Shown here: piece after piece, positions 1 through 6,056 of the stretch
Numbering within the stretch: position 1 is the first letter of the stretch
Layout: each line of letters begins with the position of its first letter
Assembly: GCA_002480015.1 (NCBI GenBank)
Contig: DLQD01000085.1
Coordinates: forward strand, 1-12,537
DNA from: Opitutia bacterium UBA7441
GTDB taxonomy: Bacteria > Verrucomicrobiota > Verrucomicrobiia > Opitutales > Coraliomargaritaceae
DNA length: 12,537 bases
Reading direction: 5' to 3'
Position numbers and translations under genes: made by a program
Notes under the pieces: generated by a model
The model's database searches: none
The model's input: only the letters and a program-made list of their open reading frames with translations
What the model was told of the DNA's origin: nothing

Positions 1-204
1 CTTAGCAAGTGGACGGACTTTTTCTTCCAGGGCGTGATGGCGCTGCCCTATCACATCTACGTGGTCAGCTCCAAGATCCCGCAAAACGAATACACCCGCA
101 ACATGCAATACGGCGCGGCCTTCGTTTTCCTCTTCATCGTCGGCTTCTTCGCGCTGAGCAGCATCATCCTACGCGTGAAAATCCGTAAAAAATACAAATG
201 GTAA
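1..204 (+). CDS. pstA: PstA, phosphate ABC transporter permease (C-terminal fragment)
   Basis: Only the last 67 codons are in the window; the gene begins upstream. The fragment contains the motif ALPYHIYVVSS followed by a hydrophobic segment (about residues 38-58 of the fragment, FVFLFIVGFFALSSIIL). It ends in a short basic cytoplasmic tail, KIRKKYKW. This is the layout of the end of PstA, an inner-membrane permease that with PstC forms the channel for phosphate delivered by PstS. The call rests partly on the neighbours: pstB starts 21 bases after the stop, and phoU follows. Seen: the hydrophobic segment and gene order. Known: the pstSCAB-phoU operon. Inferred: co-transcription with pstB. Another ABC permease is possible, but unlikely next to pstB. 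Confidence 0.85.
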   Translation, partial: LSKWTDFFFQGVMALPYHIYVVSSKIPQNEYTRNMQYGAAFVFLFIVGFFALSSIILRVKIRKKYKW

Positions 205-225
205 CTTCGACCACTCTATATTCCC

Positions 226-1020
226 ATGGCCTCTCATAAAAAACCAAGCCCTGCGCCCGACTCGCCTACGATCATCAAGGTGCGTAATTTCGATTTTGCC
301 TACGGCAACTCACAAGCGCTCTTTGATATCAACATGGATATCCAGGAGAAGAAAGTCACTGCCTTCATCGGGCCCTCCGGCTGCGGGAAGTCAACTTTTC
401 TTCGCTGCTTCAACCGCATGAACGACCTAATCGACATCGCCCGGATCAAGGGCGGCTCGGTCGAGATCAACAGCGTAGACATTTACAACAAAGACGTCGA
501 CGTGATTGAACTTCGTAGGCACGTGGGCATGGTCTTCCAAAAGTCGAACCCTTTCCCCAAATCAATCTACGATAATATTGCCTACGGCCTGCGCATCCAG
601 GGCATCAAGAAAAAGAACGAGTTGGACGACGTCGTAGAAGAATGCCTTCGGGGTGCTGCGCTTTGGGATGAGGTTAAAGACCGTTTGAATGAAAGCGCTC
701 TAGGCATGTCTGGCGGACAACAGCAGCGCCTCTGCATTGCCCGTGCGCTCGCAGTCAAACCCGAGATTCTCCTGATGGATGAGCCCTGCTCGGCGCTCGA
801 CCCGATCGCGACAGCCAAAGTCGAAGAACTCATCCATGAATTAAAAAAGGACTACACCATCGTCATCGTGACGCATAACATGCAGCAGGCTGCCCGCGTT
901 TCTGACCGCACCGCCTTTTTTTACTTGGGGAAACTCATTGAATATGACGCCACAGACACTATATTCATGAATCCAAATAACGATCAAACCGAAGCCTATG
1001 TATCCGGACGCTTTGGTTGA
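226..1020 (+). CDS. pstB: PstB, phosphate import ATP-binding protein
   Basis: A 264-residue ATPase that powers phosphate import through PstA/PstC at the inner membrane. Walker A is GPSGCGKS (residues 49-56). The Q-loop is MVFQKSNPFP (about 102-111), and the Walker B region is ILLMDEPCSALDP (about 181-193). The H-loop is IVTHNMQQAARVSDR. The stretch QQQRLCIARALAVKPE and the DEPCSALDPIAT block are diagnostic of PstB among ABC ATPases. The signature is MSGGQ (161-165) instead of LSGGQ, a mild change. Length is typical for the family. The ATG at 226 has no Shine-Dalgarno sequence. Its end lies 43 bases before the preferred phoU start, consistent with one transcript. Expression is expected to respond to phosphate limitation through PhoB/PhoR, but no Pho box can be seen because the operon start is outside the window. 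Confidence 0.97.
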   Translation: MASHKKPSPAPDSPTIIKVRNFDFAYGNSQALFDINMDIQEKKVTAFIGPSGCGKSTFLRCFNRMNDLIDIARIKGGSVEINSVDIYNKDVDVIELRRHVGMVFQKSNPFPKSIYDNIAYGLRIQGIKKKNELDDVVEECLRGAALWDEVKDRLNESALGMSGGQQQRLCIARALAVKPEILLMDEPCSALDPIATAKVEELIHELKKDYTIVIVTHNMQQAARVSDRTAFFYLGKLIEYDATDTIFMNPNNDQTEAYVSGRFG

Positions 1021-1063
1021 TGCCGACCGACACCTCACAGCAGCAGACAGCTCCTATCAGATA

Positions 1064-1702
1064 ATGAACCGCTATTTCCACAACGAGCTCGAAGAAATTC
1101 GCAGTAAACTTATACTCATTGGCGAAAAGGCCAACGACGCCGGCCGGCTCGCCGTCGAGGGCTTCATCGAAAGCGACCTCGAAAAGACACAAGCTGCGGT
1201 CAAGCTCGATGACGAGATCGATGACCTCGAAGTCGAAATCGACCGCGACTCCGTGCGTTACATCACTCTGCGCTCCCCCGTATCCAGCGATGTGCGCCTA
1301 ATCTTCGTGGCAATTAAGGCGAGTCATGATCTGGAGCGCGCTGGAGACGAAGCTCACAGCATCGCCAAGCGCACCCGCAGCATCCTGACGCGTGACGGAA
1401 AAGTCACGAACCCCGTCGCCATCGAAGCAATGAGTCGGCTCGCCTTCGACATGTTGCGAGATGCCATCACCTCCTTCCTCGACGAAGACCTCGAACTCGC
1501 CGAGGGCATTATTGAGCGCGATAAGGAAGTCGACCGCCTGAATAAGGAAAACTTCAAAAAGCTCTCCAAGGACATGAAGGGCGAAAAGGGCGAGGCTTCC
1601 ACTCAGATCGAAACGATCCTTATCTCTAAGTCGATCGAGCGCATCGCTGACCACGCGAAGAATCTGGCCGAAGAAGTCATCTATCTGCTAACCGGCGAAT
1701 AG
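1064..1702 (+). CDS. phoU: PhoU, phosphate signalling regulator
   Basis: PhoU is a cytoplasmic all-helical protein that links the Pst transporter to the PhoR sensor and damps phosphate uptake. The product is 212 residues, close to the usual 215-240. Two PhoU repeats are visible. The first contains RSPVSSDVRLIF and the metal-binding-type motif DLERAGDEAHSIAKR. The second contains SKSIERIADHAKNLAEE near the end, with the matching ERxADH motif. The frame is open from 998, overlapping pstB by 23 bases. The ATG at 1064 is preferred because it begins MNRYFHNELEEIRSKL, the normal start of PhoU helix 1, whereas the preceding 22 residues look unlike the family. No Shine-Dalgarno sequence precedes either start. 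It is probably the last gene of the pst operon, though no clear terminator follows. Confidence 0.94.
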   Translation: MNRYFHNELEEIRSKLILIGEKANDAGRLAVEGFIESDLEKTQAAVKLDDEIDDLEVEIDRDSVRYITLRSPVSSDVRLIFVAIKASHDLERAGDEAHSIAKRTRSILTRDGKVTNPVAIEAMSRLAFDMLRDAITSFLDEDLELAEGIIERDKEVDRLNKENFKKLSKDMKGEKGEASTQIETILISKSIERIADHAKNLAEEVIYLLTGE

Positions 1703-1825
1703 CAGTTTATACTGTCAATTGGGCCTACTTTGTGCTAAAGAAACTAACGTCGGTTATTACGGTTGGAGCGCTTTCGGCCATGCCGACGAATGAACTCAAC
1801 CAATCAACTCGAAAATTCAGTCATC

Positions 1826-2299
1826 ATGGCTAAGAAAACCACCACCAAAAAAGCGGTCAAAAAAGCCACCGCCAAAAAGGCTGTGAAAAAGGTCGCCGCC
1901 AAGAAAACGGTCGCCACATCAGCACCTGCAACAGCACCTGCACCTGCGAAAAAAGTCGTCGCCAAGAAGGTGGCGGCTAAAAAGGCACCTGCTGCCAAGA
2001 AAGTTGCTGCGAAGAAGGTCGCACCTGCGAAGACTGTCGTCAAGACATCCATCATTGCCCGTGTCGATGTCGGCTTCGGCAACAGCCTCTACGTCCGCGG
2101 CGAGGGCGCAGGGCTCTCTTGGGACAAAGGCGTCCAACTCGACAATGTGAGCCCCTACGAGTGGGTATTCTCTAGCACACAAGCTAAGGGCGACCTCACG
2201 TTCAAATTCCTCATTAACGATGAAGTTTGGGCCGAGGGCGAAGACCTCACCGTGGCTAAGGGCGGCACCTCGATCAGCTCGCCTGTCTTTACCTGGTAG
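1826..2299 (+). CDS. Histone H1-like Lys/Ala-rich tail joined to a CBM20/CBM48-like C-terminal domain
   Basis: A 157-residue protein in two parts. Residues 1 to about 73 are almost entirely K, A, V, T and P, with repeated KKxxAKK, KKVAAKK and APAKK units as in bacterial H1-like (Hc1/AlgP-type) DNA-binding tails. Residues about 75-157 are not basic. They carry LYVRGEGAGLSWDKG, then YEWVF, then LTFKFLINDEVWAEGEDL. This order of G..L.W, aromatic strand, F-K-F and W-x-x-G resembles the starch-binding beta-sandwich modules CBM20/CBM48. A plausible role is nucleoid or polyanion binding by the tail, with an unknown ligand or partner for the C-domain; there is no signal peptide. The ATG at 1826 is chosen because the upstream 21 codons lack the repeat character. 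It lies 123 bases after phoU with no Shine-Dalgarno sequence. Tail type is secure; the domain match and function are inferred. Confidence 0.8.
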   Translation: MAKKTTTKKAVKKATAKKAVKKVAAKKTVATSAPATAPAPAKKVVAKKVAAKKAPAAKKVAAKKVAPAKTVVKTSIIARVDVGFGNSLYVRGEGAGLSWDKGVQLDNVSPYEWVFSSTQAKGDLTFKFLINDEVWAEGEDLTVAKGGTSISSPVFTW

Positions 2300-2389
2300 A
2301 GTGCCCGAATAGCCAGCTAACTGTTCGACGCGACTAGCGTCACATCGCCACAGATTGGTTGTTTTTGTTATGTAGCGTGCAGCCCATTA

Positions 2390-2405
2390 GCAAACTGCAG
2401 TTCGC
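2390..2405. promoter_or_regulatory. Short palindrome just upstream of the arsR -35 box
   Basis: The core AACTGCAGTT (2393-2402) is a perfect 10-bp palindrome, extended by GC/GC on each side with one mismatch. It ends two bases before the putative -35 hexamer. It could be a second regulator site or chance; its sequence does not match the larger palindrome downstream. Confidence 0.3.
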
Positions 2406-2407
2406 TC

Positions 2408-2437
2408 TTGACTTATCGCATATCGCAGATATACGAT
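2408..2437 (+). promoter_or_regulatory. Putative promoter of the arsR-sulfurtransferase unit
   Basis: TTGACT (2408-2413) matches five of six bases of a sigma70-type -35 box. TACGAT (2432-2437) is a fair -10 at 18-base spacing, and TATACG (2430-2435) at 16 is an alternative. Transcription would begin about 7 bases later, at or next to the ATG at 2445, so the arsR message may be leaderless. The large palindrome overlies this element. Confidence 0.5.
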
Positions 2438-2439
2438 AA
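2413..2439. promoter_or_regulatory. Putative ArsR operator (27-bp palindrome)
   Basis: Two 12-base arms, TTATCGCATATC and GATATACGATAA, are inverted copies differing at one position and separated by GCA. The site starts at the end of the -35 box and covers the -10, so a dimeric repressor bound here would block RNA polymerase. ArsR-family proteins typically bind such AT-rich 12-2/3-12 imperfect repeats over their own promoters. The arms and spacing are seen directly; assignment to the adjacent ArsR protein is inferred from position. Confidence 0.65.
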
Positions 2440-2444
2440 ATAAT

Positions 2445-2783
2445 ATGGCAACGACCAAACAATCACTCTTCCCCGAAGGGCAAGTCGCGCTGGCTGCATT
2501 TGCCGGGGCACTCGCTCATCCGGCACGTATTGCCATCATCGGCCTCCTACAGGCACGAGAAGAAGCCTGCTGCGGCGAGATCGTGAAGGCTCTCCCGCTG
2601 GCTCAAGCCACCGTTTCCCAGCACCTGCAAGTCCTCAACAGGGTCGGATTACTCCACCACCGCCAATGTGGCCCCAAGATCTGTTACTCGATAAACTGCG
2701 AAGCTTTGCGAAGCTTCTGTCATAGCTTCCAGTGCACACTCGGCACTGCCGAGGAGGTGGCGGCCCCAGCTCCCCATCTGTAA
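2445..2783 (+). CDS. ArsR-family transcriptional repressor (likely reactive-sulfur or metal(loid) sensor)
   Basis: A 112-residue winged-helix regulator. The pattern LAHPARIAIIGLL (about 23-35), then GEIVKALPLAQATVSQHLQVLNRVGLL (recognition helix about 54-66) and the wing CGPKICYSIN is that of ArsR/SmtB repressors. It is cysteine-rich for its size, with Cys at 42, 43, 75, 80, 85, 92 and 97. C42/C43 lie at the helix before the HTH, where classical ArsR has its metal site, and C92/C97 lie in the C-terminal helix. A cross-helix Cys pair of this kind is used by the persulfide sensors BigR and SqrR, so reactive sulfur is a candidate signal; arsenite or another thiophilic ion is the alternative. The sulfur-transfer gene starts 33 bases downstream, supporting a shared transcript. 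Autoregulation through the 27-bp palindrome is likely. Family call is firm; inducer is inferred. Confidence 0.9.
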   Translation: MATTKQSLFPEGQVALAAFAGALAHPARIAIIGLLQAREEACCGEIVKALPLAQATVSQHLQVLNRVGLLHHRQCGPKICYSINCEALRSFCHSFQCTLGTAEEVAAPAPHL

Positions 2784-2816
2784 ACTCCTATCTACAATTT
2801 AATTTTGACTCCATCT

Positions 2817-5276
2817 ATGATGCACACAGACCAATCCACCGAACAGCCCCATAGTCCACGCATCGTCATCGTCGGCGGAGTCGCCGGTGGTGCCTCCGCA
2901 GCTGCACGCTTGCGGCGTCTCGATGAGCATGCCTCGATCACCCTGATCGAGCGTGGCGCGGATGTCTCCTTTGCCAATTGCGGCCTTCCCTATCATATTG
3001 GCGGCGAGATCGAAGATCGTGGCAAACTCTCCGTGCAGACGCCGGCGAGCCTGCGGGCGCAACTGGCCATTGATGTGCAAGCTCGTACCGAAGCTATCTC
3101 GATCGACCGTGAGACAAAGACCTTGCGTATTCATAAGCTGGATACAGATGTCGAAGAAGATCTCGGCTACGATAAGTTGATCCTCTCACCCGGAGCCACA
3201 CCGCTCAAGCCACCACTGGAAGGCATCGATCTTCCCGGCATATATACACTGCGCAACTTACAGGACATGGATCGCATCAAGGCTGCCGCTGAATCGGCCC
3301 AGAGCGTCCTCGTCATCGGAGCTGGGTTCATCGGCCTGGAAATGGCTGAGCAGCTTATCCACCTGCATAAAGACGTCACTTTGATTGAGCTCGTGGAGCA
3401 AGTTCTCCCGCAAATGGACGCCGAAATGGTTCGTGCGGTCGAACAGGAACTGATGGACAACGGGGTCAGGCTCCTCCTCGGGGATGGCATTTCCGGTTTC
3501 AGCCAGGGCGACGGCACTGTTCTAAGCGCCCAACTCAACTCCGGCAAAACCATCACCGCGGACATGGTCATCCTCTCCATCGGCGTACGCCCAGAAAACC
3601 AACTGGCCAAGGACGCAGGCCTCGAACTCGGCGCTCGTGGACACATCCGGACAAATGCACACATGCAAACCTCCGACCCTAACGTCTATGCAGTCGGCGA
3701 TGCCAGCGAAACATTCGACCCGATCCTCGGCGGCCCGACCGCGATCGCATTGGGCGGCCCGGCGAATCGACAGGGGCGCACGGCCGCTGATCACATTGTC
3801 CTAGGCGAGCGAGCCAGACCCTACCCGGGCTCCATCGGCACCTCGATTGTACGGGTCTTCGATGTCGCGGCGGGCGTCACCGGACACAGTGAAAAACGCC
3901 TCCAACAGATGGAGATCGAATACGGCAAAACCATCGTCACCGATTTCAACCACGCCAGTTACTTCCCCGGAGCCACACATTTGACGGTCAAAGTGCTTTG
4001 GGAGAAGTCGACCGGCCGCATACTCGGCGGTCAGGCGAACGGAATTGAAGGCGTCGACAAGCGGCTCGACGTTCTCGCCACCGCGATTAAGGGTCGGTTG
4101 ACGGTGGACGATCTGGAGCATCTGGAATTGGCCTACGCGCCGCCCTTCGGAGTGGCCAAAGACCCGCTCAACACGGCTGGATTTTCCGCCAACAATATCC
4201 GGAGCGGCAAGTTGCGTCCGGTCTACTCTCTGGCGGCAGCCGAGGGCAGCCAATTGCTCGACGCCCGACCCGCCGAAATGGCTAAACTCAAACCCATTCC
4301 CGGAGCCGTCAATATCCCCTACCCGGAGCTGCGCCAACGTCTCGGTGAATTGGACAAGTCCAAGCCGGTCACAACGATCTGCGCACTGGGCAAGATGAGT
4401 TACTTTGCCGCCCGCATTCTCACGCAAAACGGTTTCGACGTGCAGACACATGTCGGCGGATGGAAGACCGAACAGCGCCCCCAGCCACCCACTTCAACAG
4501 AGAATCCCATGAACGAATCCGAATTGACACCCGCCGCCTCAGTCGGCGAAACGATCCTACTTGATTGCACCGGCATGGCTTGTCCGGGCCCGATTCTCCG
4601 GGTCAAGGAAGCGGCGGCAACACTGGCCGCAGGCCAGGTGCTGGAAGTGCGCGCCTCCGACGCGGGCTTCAAAAACGACCTACCCGCCTTCTGCAAAGCC
4701 AATGGCTACGAGTGCCTGAGCGTAGAGAAAGATAAGGGCATCGTCACCGGCCGTCTCAGCCGGGGTGCGGCCTGCCCCGTCGCGGCCACACCAAGCAAGT
4801 CCGGCAACGGTGCCACCATTGTGGTCTTTTCCGGAGAACTGGATAAGGCCATGGCCGCCTATGTGATTGCCAATGGAGCCGTTGCCATGGGTGGCAAAGC
4901 GACGCTCTTCTTCACCTTCTGGGGTCTCAACGTCCTGCGCAAAGATCCCGCACCCGCAGTCGGCGGCAAGAGTTTCATGGATAAGATGTTTGGCTGGATG
5001 CTGCCACGCGGCGCCAACAAGTTGCCGCTTTCGAAAATGCACATGGGCGGCTTGGGCACTTGGATGATGAAGGACCGTATGGCGGGCAAAAACCTCCCCA
5101 ATCTGCCCGGCCTGATGGAAGACGCCCGCAAAGCGGGCATCCGCCTGGTTGCCTGCACTATGTCGATGGAGGCCATGGGGATCCGTGAAGAGGAGCTCAT
5201 CGACGGTGTCGAGCTCGGTGGCGTCGCCGAATACCTGGGTGCCGCTTCCGAGACCAACGCTAACCTCTTCATCTAA
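2817..5276 (+). CDS. CoA-disulfide/persulfide reductase fused to rhodanese, TusA and DsrE-like domains
   Basis: An 819-residue cytoplasmic fusion. Residues 15 to about 460 form a pyridine-nucleotide disulfide oxidoreductase of the CoA-disulfide/NADH persulfide reductase (Npsr) type. FAD-binding GGVAGGASAAARLRR starts at 20, and the single active Cys55 lies in SFANCGLPYH. A second dinucleotide fold has GAGFIGLE, and NVYAVGDASE is the FAD-side motif. A rhodanese follows (about 470-550) with Cys522 in CALGKMS. A TusA domain (about 580-645) has the CPGP motif at 589-592. A DsrE/DsrF-like domain (about 664-819) contains TLFFTFWGLN, a Met-rich insert and Cys780 in VACTMSMEAMG. All four sulfur-carrying cysteines are present, so persulfide relay within one chain is plausible. 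An ATG pair (2817, 2820) is preferred over the in-frame TTG at 2805; no Shine-Dalgarno sequence. It follows the ArsR gene and is probably co-regulated. Substrate (CoA persulfide, polysulfide or other) is inferred. Confidence 0.92.
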   Translation: MMHTDQSTEQPHSPRIVIVGGVAGGASAAARLRRLDEHASITLIERGADVSFANCGLPYHIGGEIEDRGKLSVQTPASLRAQLAIDVQARTEAISIDRETKTLRIHKLDTDVEEDLGYDKLILSPGATPLKPPLEGIDLPGIYTLRNLQDMDRIKAAAESAQSVLVIGAGFIGLEMAEQLIHLHKDVTLIELVEQVLPQMDAEMVRAVEQELMDNGVRLLLGDGISGFSQGDGTVLSAQLNSGKTITADMVILSIGVRPENQLAKDAGLELGARGHIRTNAHMQTSDPNVYAVGDASETFDPILGGPTAIALGGPANRQGRTAADHIVLGERARPYPGSIGTSIVRVFDVAAGVTGHSEKRLQQMEIEYGKTIVTDFNHASYFPGATHLTVKVLWEKSTGRILGGQANGIEGVDKRLDVLATAIKGRLTVDDLEHLELAYAPPFGVAKDPLNTAGFSANNIRSGKLRPVYSLAAAEGSQLLDARPAEMAKLKPIPGAVNIPYPELRQRLGELDKSKPVTTICALGKMSYFAARILTQNGFDVQTHVGGWKTEQRPQPPTSTENPMNESELTPAASVGETILLDCTGMACPGPILRVKEAAATLAAGQVLEVRASDAGFKNDLPAFCKANGYECLSVEKDKGIVTGRLSRGAACPVAATPSKSGNGATIVVFSGELDKAMAAYVIANGAVAMGGKATLFFTFWGLNVLRKDPAPAVGGKSFMDKMFGWMLPRGANKLPLSKMHMGGLGTWMMKDRMAGKNLPNLPGLMEDARKAGIRLVACTMSMEAMGIREEELIDGVELGGVAEYLGAASETNANLFI

Positions 5277-5533
5277 AACGCGTCACTCAAACGAGCCTTC
5301 AGCACACGGCCCGGTTCGTTCACCATGACACACGCACTAAAGGCATTAGGCGCCTGCGCATTATGAGCGGCATCGTATCCGTCGAACAAGCCTGAGTTCA
5401 ATCACCCTTCGTGAATCCTTAATTCTTCAAGCATCCGCGCAGATATTGACTCCGCCGTTAAGCCGTATTTGACTTCCTTTGTCTACTGGCACCGTTAGTA
5501 TAAATCGTCGACTTAAAGACGACCCTGATAACG
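5277..5533. other. Intergenic region, no gene found
   Basis: Between the sulfur-transfer gene and the lipoprotein gene. No convincing ORF, RNA or terminator was seen. It holds two TTGACT hexamers (5446-5451 and 5469-5474) and an AT-rich TATAAAT (5499-5505), which may belong to the promoter of the lipoprotein gene. The TTGACT-to-TATAAA spacing (24 bases) is too long for a standard sigma70 promoter, so the assignment is weak. Confidence 0.4.
5499..5505 (+). promoter_or_regulatory. Possible -10 element for the lipoprotein gene
   Basis: TATAAAT stands 28 bases before the lipoprotein ATG. No good -35 box is found at 15-19 bases upstream, so only the -10 resemblance supports it. Confidence 0.25.
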
Positions 5534-5959
5534 ATGAAAACACTGACTATTCTCACACTCGCCACCTACGCCCTGCTTTTTTCCGGATGCGCCAGCACCC
5601 AAAGCCAACGGATCAGCCAAAACGAAGCGCTCTTCAACTCCTACACGCCCGCAGAGCGGAAAATGATCCGCACCGGGCAAGTCGCGGTGGGCTTCGACCA
5701 AGACATGGTGCATATGGCCTTGGGTGATCCAAGCCGTGAGACCACTGTCGATACTGCAGCGGGCAAGCAGGTCGTCTGGGAGTACCGGCAATTAAAGCCC
5801 ACGTTCGGCATCGGCCTAGGTGGAAGCGTCGGCACTAAGGGCAGTGAGATTGGCATCGGCACGGGTGTGGGCGTCAGCCCGAACAAAACGAAACTGCTCA
5901 AGCGCGTCGTCTTCGACCGCCAAACGGGCAAAGTCGCCAGCGTTGAATCTTACCACTAG
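5534..5959 (+). CDS. Small outer-membrane-type lipoprotein, BamE/SmpA-like fold
   Basis: A 141-residue protein with a lipoprotein signal peptide: a lysine near the start (MKTLTI), a hydrophobic stretch, and lipobox FSGC with acylated Cys19. Ala at +2 would direct it to the outer membrane under the Lol rule. Residues about 40-75 (TPAERKMIRTGQVAVGFDQDMVHMALGDPSRE) and the following VVWEYR resemble the SmpA/OmlA (BamE) domain, in which the motif 'G...V..ALG.P' precedes a WxY strand. Unlike BamE proper it has a glycine-rich stretch (about 92-115: GIGLGGSVGTKG and GIGTGVGVS) before the last strand, VVFDRQTGKVASVE. Many phyla carry paralogues of this fold with unknown roles, so assembly-complex membership is not claimed. 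The ATG at 5534 lacks a Shine-Dalgarno sequence. It stands alone, followed by the REP-like repeat. Confidence 0.75.
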   Translation: MKTLTILTLATYALLFSGCASTQSQRISQNEALFNSYTPAERKMIRTGQVAVGFDQDMVHMALGDPSRETTVDTAAGKQVVWEYRQLKPTFGIGLGGSVGTKGSEIGIGTGVGVSPNKTKLLKRVVFDRQTGKVASVESYH

Positions 5960-5976
5960 AAAGTTCGCAATTGACT

Positions 5977-6049
5977 GTAGGAGAGGGCTTATCCCTCGAT
6001 CCGGACCAAGCTAAAGGCTCGACTGGTCGAGGAATAAACCCTCTCCTAC
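5977..6049. repeat. REPIN-like element: two inverted REP-type units
   Basis: The left unit (5977-6002) begins GTAGGAGAGGG and contains the hairpin GAGGG-CTTAT-CCCTC. The right unit (6025-6049) is its inverted copy, ending CCCTCTCCTAC. Aligned arms match at about 23 of 25 positions, with C/T changes only in the loop and lower stem. A 5' GTAG followed by a small imperfect hairpin is the hallmark of REP sequences mobilised by REP-associated tyrosine transposases (RAYT), and two inverted REPs make a REPIN. The 22-base spacer shows nothing else. The element lies 17 bases after the lipoprotein stop and 7 bases before nadC, so its hairpin could end upstream transcripts or affect nadC translation. 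No transposase gene is in the window. Structure is seen; family assignment is inferred. Confidence 0.75.
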
Positions 6050-6056
6050 TTAAAAT

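Noticed and set aside
998..1063. N-terminal extension of phoU overlapping pstB
   Set aside because: The added 22 residues do not resemble PhoU, and the ATG at 1064 gives the normal start of helix 1.
1763..1825. Upstream start for the H1-like gene
   Set aside because: The 21 added codons lack the Lys/Ala repeat character, and an ATG directly before AKKTTTKK fits better.
2327..2375. Hairpin GACGC-GACTA-GCGTC followed at a distance by a T-rich stretch
   Set aside because: Stem of only five pairs, and the T-run starts about 17 bases later, so it is not an intrinsic terminator by usual rules.
3801..4451. 216-codon minus-strand frame opposite the reductase gene
   Set aside because: It overlaps the strongly supported reductase and rhodanese domains and shows no domain motifs.
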